Shown here in pieces: positions 6,943-13,987 of a stretch of 40,977 nucleotides of DNA. Origin of the DNA: an uncultured Collinsella sp. (lineage in GTDB: Bacteria > Actinomycetota > Coriobacteriia > Coriobacteriales > Coriobacteriaceae); NCBI GenBank assembly GCA_902494535.1, contig CABUTO010000018.1, positions 1 through 40,977 on the forward strand. The letters run 5' to 3'. Numbering within the stretch: position 1 is the stretch's first letter; each line of letters begins with the position of its first letter. Both the position numbers and the translations under genes were made by a program. Under the pieces are notes generated by a model. That model was given only the letters and a program-made list of their open reading frames with translations. It was not told the DNA's origin and made no database searches.

Positions 6943-8130
6943 ATGACCGAGCTCCAAGAACTCCGTCGCTATCGCCGCGATCTCCATCGCATTCCGGAGC
7001 TCGATTTCGATCTTCCGCAGACTATCGCCTATATCGAGGGCGTGTTGGCGCCGCTCGCTTGCGAGGTGACCCATCCGTGTCCCAGCTGCGTCTGCGCTTT
7101 CTTCGACGCTGGCGTTGGTGCCGCGCGTGCCACGGCGATTCGCGCCGATATGGATGCGCTGCCCATCGCGGAGGCGACGGGAGCGGCCTTTGCCTCGATC
7201 CATCCCGGCAAGATGCACGCTTGCGGACATGACGGACACATGGCCATGGCACTTGCCGCCGCGACGTATGTCGACCGTACGATTCGCGAGCAGCCGGGCG
7301 CCATTAGGCGCAACGTTCTCTTTGTGTTCCAGCCGGCCGAGGAAACGACCGGTGGTGCCAAGACGGTATGCGAGAGCGGTGTGTTCGAGCGCTATGGGGC
7401 TGACCGCATTTTTGGCTTCCATGTGTGGCCCGATCTGCCTGCCGGCACGTTGGCGAGTTGTTCCGGTCCGCTGCTGGCGCGTTCGAGTGAGACACACATT
7501 CATATTCACGGGACGAGCATCCATATCGCTAAGACCTATGGCGTTCCGGTCGAGGAATCGCACGATGCGGCGCTGGCGGCTGCCAAGTTCTTGGTTGCCG
7601 AGCGCGAACTGATGGACGAGCTGGGCACCGACGAACCCTGTATCGGCAAGTTTGGCCTGCTGCAGGCTGGCACCGTTTGCAACGCGGTGGCGGGGGAGGC
7701 CCATGTGGCCGGAAGCCTGCGTGTGTTTACGGACGACATGTTCGACCGGGCGCGCGAAGGCGTGCGCCGCGTGCTGGACGATGCCTGTGCCGCAACGGGC
7801 TGCACGTATGATCTCGACTTTGCCGAGGGCTATCCACCGGTCGATAACGATCCTGAGTTGTTTGCCCGAATCGCGCCCGCTCTGCCCGAATTGCAGCTCG
7901 TGGACGAGCCGCTGCTAATCGCCGAGGATTTCGCGTTCTATCAGCGCCATCTGCCGGGCGTGTTCTTCTTGCTAGGCACGGGCGTGCCAGAGGACCAAGA
8001 CAACCCGAGTGATTCGGATGGCTGCCCCGCCTATGCAACAAGCGCTCTGCATACCGATAACATGCTCTTCGACGAGGAAATCCTACTCAAAGGCCTCGAT
8101 GTCTACAAACGATTACTTTCGCTTGACTAA
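6943..8130 (+). CDS. M20-family amidohydrolase, probable N-acetyldiaminopimelate deacetylase
   Basis: The product (395 residues) belongs to peptidase family M20D. Metal ligands are visible in MHACGHDGHM (Cys, His), the PAEE motif, FGFHVW and a late IAEDFAFY. B. subtilis DapL (YkuR), which removes acetyl from N-acetyl-LL-diaminopimelate, shares RADMDALPI and the HACGHD block and also sits beside dapH. The divergent position here makes DapL the best guess; other M20D hydrolases of N-acyl amino acids or indole conjugates look alike. The start at 6943 is preferred to 6859 because of the AAGGGA site 6-7 bases upstream and because family members begin near LRRYRRDLHRIPE. The acetylase-pathway aminotransferase is not in the window. 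Confidence 0.75.
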   Translation: MTELQELRRYRRDLHRIPELDFDLPQTIAYIEGVLAPLACEVTHPCPSCVCAFFDAGVGAARATAIRADMDALPIAEATGAAFASIHPGKMHACGHDGHMAMALAAATYVDRTIREQPGAIRRNVLFVFQPAEETTGGAKTVCESGVFERYGADRIFGFHVWPDLPAGTLASCSGPLLARSSETHIHIHGTSIHIAKTYGVPVEESHDAALAAAKFLVAERELMDELGTDEPCIGKFGLLQAGTVCNAVAGEAHVAGSLRVFTDDMFDRAREGVRRVLDDACAATGCTYDLDFAEGYPPVDNDPELFARIAPALPELQLVDEPLLIAEDFAFYQRHLPGVFFLLGTGVPEDQDNPSDSDGCPAYATSALHTDNMLFDEEILLKGLDVYKRLLSLD

Positions 8131-8144
8131 GGCGTGAAGGACTA

Positions 8145-8221
8145 TTTGTTCTAGAAAACACGAACAAACGTACGATATAATAGAGATGTAAGTCTATAGA
8201 AACGTTTGACGTTACTAACGT
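8145..8221 (+). promoter_or_regulatory. higBA promoter with two dyads
   Basis: A perfect -10 box TATAAT lies at 8176-8181; the -35 is poor. Upstream, TTTGTTC (8145-8151) and GAACAAA (8162-8168) form an inverted repeat with a 10-base gap. Downstream, ACGTTA-C-TAACGT (8209-8221) is a perfect 13-base palindrome just before the ribosome site. HigA-type antitoxins repress their own operons by binding such dyads, so these are candidate operators. Confidence 0.5.
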
Positions 8222-8232
8222 AAGGCGATACT

Positions 8233-8514
8233 ATGATTGCATCGTATAAAGATGAGGATACCGAACGCTTTGCCATGGGTGTGCGGGTCAGGAGGTTCGT
8301 GCCCTTTGAGCGTGTTGCGTTGAGGAAGATTCGCCAACTGCAGGTTTGTGCTTCGCTTGATGATCTTCGCGTTCCACCGGGCAACCGCCTGGAAGCTTTG
8401 AAGGGCGATCGTGCCGGTCAATATAGCATCCGTGTTAACGAGCGCTATCGGGTCTGTTTTGAGTGGAGACAGGAGATGGCTTGGAATGTCGAAATCGTCG
8501 ATTATCACAAGTGA
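8233..8514 (+). CDS. higB: HigB-like toxin (RelE/ParE superfamily mRNA interferase)
   Basis: This 93-residue basic protein matches the plasmid-maintenance killer (HigB) family. The body LEALKGDRAGQYSIRVNERYRVCFEW is the usual beta-sheet core in which the Arg residues contact mRNA on the ribosome, and it ends with VEIVDYHK. Family members cleave translated mRNA and are neutralised by the HigA made from the next gene, whose start lies inside this gene (29-base overlap). The toxin-first order is typical of higBA. The N-terminus is about 10 residues longer than in many relatives. Confidence 0.85.
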   Translation: MIASYKDEDTERFAMGVRVRRFVPFERVALRKIRQLQVCASLDDLRVPPGNRLEALKGDRAGQYSIRVNERYRVCFEWRQEMAWNVEIVDYHK

Positions 8515-8827
8515 TGAGACTTCGGCCGATTTGCTGTCGCCGGTGACTCCTGGTGAGCTTCTCAAAGAGGAGTTTCTTGTTCCCATGGGCATTTCTCAAT
8601 ATCGCCTTGCGAAAGAGACTGGGATTCCGGCTCAGCGTATCGGGCAGATTGTCTTGGGAAAACGTCGCGTGACGGCCGACACCGACCTCCGTCTTTGCCG
8701 TTATTTTGGCCTGACGGATGGTTATTGGCTGCGCGCTCAGGTGGCGTTTGACCTTGAGGCCGAGAAAAGGCGGATCGAACCGGAGCTGAATAAGATCGTT
8801 CCTGTCCAGCAGGCCGCTGCGTTGTAG
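8486..8827 (+). CDS. higA: HigA-like antitoxin, XRE-family DNA-binding protein
   Basis: This 113-residue protein has a helix-turn-helix with PGELLKEEFLVPMGISQYRLAKETGIPAQRIGQIVLGKRRVTADTD..., the signature of HigA antitoxins, followed by LRLCRYFGL and a helical tail. HigA binds HigB and represses the operon. The ATG at 8486 has AGGAG upstream and overlaps higB by 29 bases. A longer frame starting at 8411 would read through the toxin gene in another phase and gives no homologous residues. Confidence 0.87.
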   Translation: MSKSSIITSDETSADLLSPVTPGELLKEEFLVPMGISQYRLAKETGIPAQRIGQIVLGKRRVTADTDLRLCRYFGLTDGYWLRAQVAFDLEAEKRRIEPELNKIVPVQQAAAL

Positions 8828-8856
8828 TGCTCAAAGATATTGAGGTTGGAGTGACG

Positions 8857-9180
8857 ATGGAACGACGCCGACAGACTGCCGTGTATAGTCCGGGTGGGTG
8901 CGGGTGCGGTTTGCTGCTGCTTCCGGTCATCGCTGTGAGCATTGGCGTGATGTTTGCGCTTGCTGGACTAGCCGCGGCAGCACTTGTGCTGTTGATTGTG
9001 GCCATTGGCGTGACGATTTGGCTCTGCCGCAATCGCGAGCGACGCCGTGCCGACGGTAAAACCAATGTCGGATGGGTCGTATTCCTGGTCATTGCGTACC
9101 CGCTGAGTGTCAGCTACCTGGTGTTCTTTGTCCTGTTGATGATCAGTGCCTTTACCGGGGAATCCGTCACGGTGGGTTGA
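8857..9180 (+). CDS. Small three-span membrane protein of unknown function
   Basis: This 107-residue protein was not recognised. After a short basic N-terminus (MERRRQTAVYSPGG) come a Cys-Gly-rich turn and three hydrophobic segments: about residues 18-38, 40-57 and 76-99, separated by the basic stretch CRNRERRRADGK. A GTG at 8827 is also possible, but the ATG at 8857 has a closer GGTTGGAG site. It lies 29 bases after higA and could be read from the same promoter. There is no evidence that it belongs to the toxin-antitoxin system. Confidence 0.6.
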   Translation: MERRRQTAVYSPGGCGCGLLLLPVIAVSIGVMFALAGLAAAALVLLIVAIGVTIWLCRNRERRRADGKTNVGWVVFLVIAYPLSVSYLVFFVLLMISAFTGESVTVG

Positions 9181-9285
9181 TGCACTGCCAGCAGACGGTC
9201 GCGCGCAGTGCGTTTGCTCGGCGTTTGGATAACTGCATTGGTCGTTTACCGCAGCCTTAGCTCTCAGCTAATGAATTCAAGTTCA

Positions 9286-9339
9286 ATCCTTCCTACGATG
9301 TGCTGTGTGCCGGCACGGTAGCCGGATCGTAGGAAGGAT
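9286..9339 (+). promoter_or_regulatory. 14-bp stem that buries the ribosome binding site of the FxLYD gene
   Basis: ATCCTTCCTACGAT (9286-9299) is perfectly complementary to ATCGTAGGAAGGAT (9326-9339). The 3' arm contains the gene's entire AGGAAGG ribosome site, 7 bases before the ATG at 9345. The 26-base loop includes GTGCCGGCAC, itself self-complementary. This arrangement should block translation unless the stem opens. A terminator for upstream genes is unlikely, since no T-run follows. Confidence 0.65.
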
Positions 9340-9344
9340 GAATA

Positions 9345-9788
9345 ATGGCAAAAGAGGGAAAGAAGCCGATCGGTAAGATTGTCCTAGGCGTCATCGTGGT
9401 GCTGGTTATTGTCGGTGCCGTGGGCTCTATGGGCGGCAACTCAACCGATTCGCCTGCGAGCGATTCGGCAAAACCTGCCGAGACGACACAGCAGGCTGAG
9501 GAGCAAAAAGAACCGCAAGAACCGTATACCATTGCTGACGAGGCTGAGGACACTTCCAATCAGTTTGCCTATAAGATCACGGGGACGCTGACCAATAACA
9601 CGGACAAGGAAAAGAGCTACATTCAGATTGAGTATGTTCTGTATGATGCTGATGGCAACCAGGTTGGAACGGCTCTTGCAAACACCAATCATCTGAAGGC
9701 GGGCGGCTCCTGGAAGTTCGAGGCGCTGGACACGGTGTCTCCCGATCAGGTCGCCAGTTGGGAGCGTTCGGACGTAAGCGGTTTCTAG
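9345..9788 (+). CDS. Membrane-anchored FxLYD-domain protein
   Basis: The 147-residue protein has a short basic N-terminus (MAKEGKKPIGK), one hydrophobic segment (about residues 11-29), a Ser/Pro/Glu-rich linker to about residue 62, and an extracellular FxLYD domain. Its hallmark is YVLYDADGNQVGTA...NHLKAGGSWKFEA, where the family has a [FY]xLYDxxGxxv core. FxLYD domains occur in small surface proteins of Gram-positive bacteria; the function is unknown. The 5' leader hides the ribosome site in a 14-bp stem. The XRE-like gene begins 32 bases further on. Confidence 0.8.
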   Translation: MAKEGKKPIGKIVLGVIVVLVIVGAVGSMGGNSTDSPASDSAKPAETTQQAEEQKEPQEPYTIADEAEDTSNQFAYKITGTLTNNTDKEKSYIQIEYVLYDADGNQVGTALANTNHLKAGGSWKFEALDTVSPDQVASWERSDVSGF

Positions 9789-9820
9789 CATGTTGTATGC
9801 ACTGGGGGAGGTGAAGTCGT

Positions 9821-10243
9821 ATGCCCGATAAAAAGCTGACTGACGAGTTACTCAATGAGCTTCTCGACGCGCCAAACATCGATGGCTATATCAAAGAACA
9901 CGACTTTGCCGCCCCGTCGCTTTCGAACTACCTGAAGCAGCTACTGCAGGAAAAGGGCTTGGAGCGCTCGCGCGTGGTTCGTATGGCAGATCTCAATGAG
10001 ACCTTTGGCTATCAGATTTTTACCGGTGCGCGGCATCCGAGCCGCAATAAGGTGCTGCAGATTGCCTTTGCGATGGCGCTGACGCTCAAAGAGACTAACC
10101 GTGCGCTGACGGCTGCCGGGGTAAGCGTCCTTAACTGCAAGGACCGCCGCGATGCGATTATCATCTTTTGCATCGATCGCGGGTGCAGCCTCCAAAAGGT
10201 CAACGAGGAGCTGTATCGCTTTGGCGAGGAGACGGTGAGTTAG
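9821..10243 (+). CDS. XRE-like helix-turn-helix protein paired with a kinase gene
   Basis: The 140-residue protein looks like a Cro/CI-type domain: SLSNYLKQLLQEKGLERSRVVRMADLNETFGYQIFTGARHPSRNKVLQIAFAM has the spacing of the five-helix XRE fold. A second helical part follows (LTLKETNRALTAAGVSVL...DAIIIFCIDRGCSLQKVNEELYRFG). Helix 3 is not strongly basic, so DNA binding is not certain. A strong GGGGGAGGTGA ribosome site precedes ATG 9821. The gene is followed after 98 bases by a Ser/Thr kinase, and similar pairs are common in gut Actinobacteria and Firmicutes, suggesting the kinase modifies or works with it. Confidence 0.7.
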   Translation: MPDKKLTDELLNELLDAPNIDGYIKEHDFAAPSLSNYLKQLLQEKGLERSRVVRMADLNETFGYQIFTGARHPSRNKVLQIAFAMALTLKETNRALTAAGVSVLNCKDRRDAIIIFCIDRGCSLQKVNEELYRFGEETVS

Positions 10244-10341
10244 CGGCTGATATCTGAGTCGGCGGAGCTGCCGAACAACGATGCAAACGAACGGGGCGCG
10301 GATGCCATGGGGTGTCTGCGCCCTGCGCTATGATGGAGGCT

Positions 10342-11718
10342 ATGGATACTCAGACCCCAACATATTCCGATGACGAGCTGACCGCAGCGCTTGCCGAGCA
10401 CCTGGCGTCGCTCGATTGCGACGACAGCTATCGCGTGGAGCGTGTACTTAAGCGCTCGACCGTTGAAACAACCGAGCTCGTGTACTTTGAAGGAACCGGC
10501 GGTGGCTCGCTCGGCCCCTTTGTCCGTAAACGCATCGATGCTTCGGCTCAAATCGGCGGGGCATACGAGCGTCTGTTTGCCGTTCAGCGGGCAGGCAGGC
10601 GTTTTGATCACCTGCCCAGAATCGTCGATTGTCGTCGTGTGGGCGACGAGCTCAACGTGGTTATGGAATACATCGAAGGGGAGACGCTCGGGGCGCTGGT
10701 GGACCGTCTGGGAGCCACCCCCGATTATGCGCGTGAATTGTATCCTGTCCTTTGCGACGCCGTGGGCGAGCTCCATGCCGGTTTTGCAATGGCGGGGGAG
10801 ACGTCGGCGCCGGTGATCCATCGTGACCTCAAGCCGTTGAATATCATCGTGACAGGTGCCAACTATACGCCTGATGACGGCCTGACGTTTTCATCGCTGG
10901 TGATTATCGACCTGGGGATCGCGCGCGTATGGCACGATGGCGCCGATGCCGACACCGTCAAGTTTGGCACGCGACCCTATGCGCCGCCCGAGCAGTATGG
11001 GTTTGGGCAGACGAGCGTGCGAAGCGACGTCTACGCACTTGGCGCCCTGTTGTTCTTCTGCTTGACGGGAGTCGACCCTAAGCCAGGGCTCGACATGCGC
11101 GAGCAATGCGAGGCGCGCGGCATTCCCACTCCACTTGCCGATGCCGTCTGCATGTCGATGGCGCTCGACCCGGCCAAGCGTTTTGCGAGTGCGGAAGCGT
11201 TGGGACGGGCGACGCGCGCGGCATACGATCTGAGTCGCCCCGTGCGGCCTCCTGCGCCGCCTGTCCGAACTCCGGCCTCGGAGACGGTGTTGACGCCCCA
11301 AGGGCTCCAGAACCCCGCAGGGCCTCCTGGCCCTGCCGCCTCCGCTGCATGCGGCCTGCTCTCTCGCGTTCCGGAGTCTCTGGGCCGCATTTGGAATACG
11401 CTCGTCTGCTTCTCGCTGCTTGTGTTCTTTGCCGGAAGTCACTTTGCCGTCTTTCACCCCACCGGAGCAAACCAAAGCTACCCGACGTGGCTTCTCATAA
11501 TCGAGTATTTTTTCTTTGTCGATGGCCTTATGGTGCTTATGCATTTCGCACTGCTCGATAAGCGCCGTCTTCGTCGGCGATTCGCACTGCTCGACAGCTA
11601 TCGCGGCAAGAAACTCGCGAAACTCTGGCTCAAGGCATTGGGTGTGCTGCTCCTATGCATGATTGTCATAGTCGCGGTTGCCAATGCGACCGGCGTCGTC
11701 GATACCTCCGCTACCTAA
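10342..11718 (+). CDS. Membrane-bound Ser/Thr protein kinase
   Basis: This protein of about 458 residues carries a Hanks-type kinase domain followed by three hydrophobic segments near the C-terminus (IWNTLVCFSLLVFFAGSHF, WLLIIEYFFFVDGLMVLMHF and KALGVLLLCMIVIVAVAN). The catalytic loop is VIHRDLKPLNIIV, the metal motif is IDLGIA (DLG for DFG), and the activation-segment end is GTRPYAPPEQ. VRKRID probably holds the ATP Lys. The glycine-rich loop is atypical (EGTGGGSLGP). No PASTA repeats are present. The start is uncertain: ATG 10342 is chosen because a TATGAT box at 10329-10334 would place a leaderless start there; ATG 10330 and GTG 10312 are alternatives. Confidence 0.85.
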   Translation: MDTQTPTYSDDELTAALAEHLASLDCDDSYRVERVLKRSTVETTELVYFEGTGGGSLGPFVRKRIDASAQIGGAYERLFAVQRAGRRFDHLPRIVDCRRVGDELNVVMEYIEGETLGALVDRLGATPDYARELYPVLCDAVGELHAGFAMAGETSAPVIHRDLKPLNIIVTGANYTPDDGLTFSSLVIIDLGIARVWHDGADADTVKFGTRPYAPPEQYGFGQTSVRSDVYALGALLFFCLTGVDPKPGLDMREQCEARGIPTPLADAVCMSMALDPAKRFASAEALGRATRAAYDLSRPVRPPAPPVRTPASETVLTPQGLQNPAGPPGPAASAACGLLSRVPESLGRIWNTLVCFSLLVFFAGSHFAVFHPTGANQSYPTWLLIIEYFFFVDGLMVLMHFALLDKRRLRRRFALLDSYRGKKLAKLWLKALGVLLLCMIVIVAVANATGVVDTSAT

Positions 11719-11722
11719 AAGA

Positions 11723-11745
11723 AAAGGACCCCATTGGGGCCCTTT
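11723..11745. terminator. Bidirectional terminator between kinase and secreted protein genes
   Basis: AAAGG(A)CCCC-ATT-GGGG(C)CCTTT forms a compact hairpin with A/T flanks on both sides, between two convergent genes. Confidence 0.75.
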
Positions 11746-11755
11746 GCAGTTGCAC

Positions 11756-12889
11756 TTAGATGCGGTTCATCTGAGCGGCGACTTTGTTGTACCAGTCCTG
11801 CCACGTGGGCGGGCAGTACTTTTTGGCCGCTGCCGGGGTAAGGGTGGAGCCGTAGTTGGCGCCCAGATAGGCAACGTGGGCGGAGATGCCCTCGCTCCAG
11901 CTGCCAAAGCTGCGCCAACCGCCGCCACGGGCACTCCAGCCCCAGGCGTTGTAAGAATTGGCGCAATAAGCACCCTTGGTGCTCTCGATGCAGGCGATGG
12001 CGGGGGACCAACGGGGATCGACACCGGTATTCCAAGCGGCGACGGCAAAGTTATAGCCCTGGCCTGCCATGGGGGAGCCGGCAAGGTAGTTGTCGATGCG
12101 ACTCGTCCACTCATTAATGAACGAATCGTAATCGGAACTACCGGTATTGGCGTTGTTCACCGTGGTGTCGATGGTGGTGTTGGTGTTGGTGGCCTGGCTG
12201 CTGGAATTGCTGCCGCTTACGCCCTCGCCCGAGAGCTTCTCGGCGGCAGCGGCCTTATCGGCCTCAAGCTTGGCAAGCTCGGCGGCATTTTCCTGCTCGG
12301 CTTTTGCCTGTGCCTCGCTGCGGAGCTGCTGGGCCTGCGCCAGCGCGTCCTCGGCGTTTTTCTGCTCCGCCTCAAGCTGAGACTTGGCCTGCTGGAGCTC
12401 GGCCTTGTTCTGCTCGAGTTCGGTTTGCATGTTATTGAGCTCTTCGATCTCGTCGACGCTCGAGCTCGTGATCTGGTTGGTGTATTTGCAGGTCGTGATG
12501 AACTCACCCAGGCTCTGCGCGTTGACCAGGAAGCTCACGATGGGATTGGTGCCCTTCTGATACTTGTACAGATCGCGCATGGCGGAACTTGCCTTGGCCT
12601 GCTGCTCGGGAAGCTTAGCCTCGATTTCCTCGATGCTTGCCTCATTGGAGTCAATCTGCTTTTGCAGGTCATCGAGTTTGGTGCGGGCGCCGTTGTAGGC
12701 GCTCGTGGCGGCTTCGATCTTCTGCTGGGCTGCGGAAAGCTGGTCCTGCGTTGCCTGCGAGGTAGCATACGCCGCAACGGGGGAGAGCATCGGCGTGGCC
12801 GTCAGCGCAACGGCGAGCGCGGCGCTCGTGATGATACGAGCCGGCTTCGACGCAATGAGCGCTGCGGTGCGATGATTCGAATGCTGCAT
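11756..12889 (-). CDS. Secreted coiled-coil protein with a C-terminal lysozyme-like domain
   Basis: The 377-residue precursor has a signal peptide (ASKPARIITSAALAVALTATPML...AYA, cleaved near residue 42), a long coiled coil (to about residue 220) resembling the PcsB/CwlO N-terminal region, an Asn/Thr/Ser-rich linker, and a C-terminal domain with WSPAIACIESTKGAYCANSYNAWGW and W-rich repeats. That end resembles small lysozyme-like or glucosaminidase domains, with the Glu of CIES as possible catalytic residue. It probably acts in cell-wall cleavage or at the division site. ATG 12889 with AGAGGGAC is preferred to TTG 12904. Two MerR-type palindromes lie upstream. Confidence 0.75.
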   Translation of the reverse strand: MQHSNHRTAALIASKPARIITSAALAVALTATPMLSPVAAYATSQATQDQLSAAQQKIEAATSAYNGARTKLDDLQKQIDSNEASIEEIEAKLPEQQAKASSAMRDLYKYQKGTNPIVSFLVNAQSLGEFITTCKYTNQITSSSVDEIEELNNMQTELEQNKAELQQAKSQLEAEQKNAEDALAQAQQLRSEAQAKAEQENAAELAKLEADKAAAAEKLSGEGVSGSNSSSQATNTNTTIDTTVNNANTGSSDYDSFINEWTSRIDNYLAGSPMAGQGYNFAVAAWNTGVDPRWSPAIACIESTKGAYCANSYNAWGWSARGGGWRSFGSWSEGISAHVAYLGANYGSTLTPAAAKKYCPPTWQDWYNKVAAQMNRI

Positions 12890-12959
12890 CCAGTCCCTCT
12901 GCAATCAATCGTAGGTTATGGTTCGAACGGTATTCTACTACTGCTTTCGACCTCAACTT

Positions 12960-12996
12960 GAACCTTAAAGGTTCCAAAGGGTCAAGTTGAACTTGA
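12960..12996. promoter_or_regulatory. Two 15-base palindromes 22 bp apart (MerR-like operators)
   Basis: GAACCTT-A-AAGGTTC (12960-12974) and TCAAGTT-G-AACTTGA (12982-12996) are both perfect 7-bp dyads. Their centres are 22 bp apart, about two helical turns. The second resembles the MerR/SoxR-type box CCTCAAGTT..AACTTGAGG. They lie 71-107 bp upstream of the secreted-protein start. No MerR-family gene is in the window, so the regulator would be encoded elsewhere. Confidence 0.5.
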
Positions 12997-13123
12997 GGCT
13001 TTGGCTTTGACCTGCAGTTATGATGAATTGTTGAGAAACCATAGAGTTCAACTTTAACGTTACGGGGGCCTGTTTGAGAGGAGTTTAGGGCTGTAAAAGC
13101 TATCTCAACGTGGGGTTTTACAA

Positions 13124-13756
13124 CTACAGCGTGCCCTCCTGACGAGCCTGCTCAATCTCTTCGAGCGCCTCGGCGGGGGTGAACGAACAGGAGCCGTCGC
13201 CGAGTTTGACTACCTGGATATCGTCGCCGGTATGGACCTCTCCGCCCTTTAGGACCACGCCAAAAATGCCCTCCTGGGGAAAGATGCAGTCGCCGGCGAG
13301 ATAGTAGATGGCGCAACGGGTGTGGCAGACCTTGCCGATTTGGCTGATTTCGACGAGCACGTCGCTTCCAAGCTTGAGCTGTGTGCCCAAGGGGAGCGAG
13401 AGCAGGTTGATGCCCCGGGTTGTAAAGTTCTCTCCAAAGTCACCCTCGTGTACGTCGAGCCCGCGTGCCTGCACCGTCTGGATGGACTCCGCGGCTAAAA
13501 AAGAGACCTGGCGGTGCCAATGTTCGGCGTGCGCATCGGTGGCGAGACCAAATTGCTCTATAACGGTGTCGTGTCCATCGGCGACGGGCGACTTGCGCGT
13601 GCCCTTGTGTGCCGACGTGTTGATTGAGACGATGTGGGCGGGTCCGTTGTAGGTGTCGTTTGCCGTGCGCAGGTGAGCGGTCGCTTTCGCACGTTCCGCC
13701 AGCTCGCGCTTCGCAGCATTGAGGATGGGATTATCGGTCGGATGGTTTTGGGGCAC
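13124..13756 (-). CDS. MOSC-domain protein
   Basis: The 210-residue protein has a MOSC domain from about residue 40. It includes DVHEGDFGENFTTRGINLLSLPLGT and the conserved Cys in QIGKVCHTRCAIYY, which in MOCO sulfurases and YiiM-type reductases takes part in sulfur or molybdenum-cofactor chemistry. It is a stand-alone MOSC of the type often placed near molybdopterin genes, but none is nearby, so the substrate is open. The ATG at 13756 begins MPQNHPTDNP; the first 35 residues are low-conservation. A weak inverted repeat TGTAAAA/TTTTACA at 13093-13123 may end its transcript. Confidence 0.85.
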   Translation of the reverse strand: MPQNHPTDNPILNAAKRELAERAKATAHLRTANDTYNGPAHIVSINTSAHKGTRKSPVADGHDTVIEQFGLATDAHAEHWHRQVSFLAAESIQTVQARGLDVHEGDFGENFTTRGINLLSLPLGTQLKLGSDVLVEISQIGKVCHTRCAIYYLAGDCIFPQEGIFGVVLKGGEVHTGDDIQVVKLGDGSCSFTPAEALEEIEQARQEGTL

Positions 13757-13987
13757 GTGTGCGCCTTTCGCTCGAAGATGTCAATACGCTGAATCCTACA
13801 ACGGTAGGTTCATTGCCCATTGTCATACAACGGTGAGCGCCGTCTTCGTGCTGGCCTTTGTGCTGGACGATTACGTCGATTGCCATAGATACGGTGGAGC
13901 TTTGGGCGCCGGCGGCTTGGCACGCTAGAATAAATCAGTTGCGCAAAGACCGCCCGTTGTGTGGGCAGTTCATGATAGGAAGTTTCC

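Noticed and set aside
8411..8485. Extended N-terminus for HigA
   Set aside because: These codons overlap higB in another phase, and HigA homology begins only after ATG 8486.
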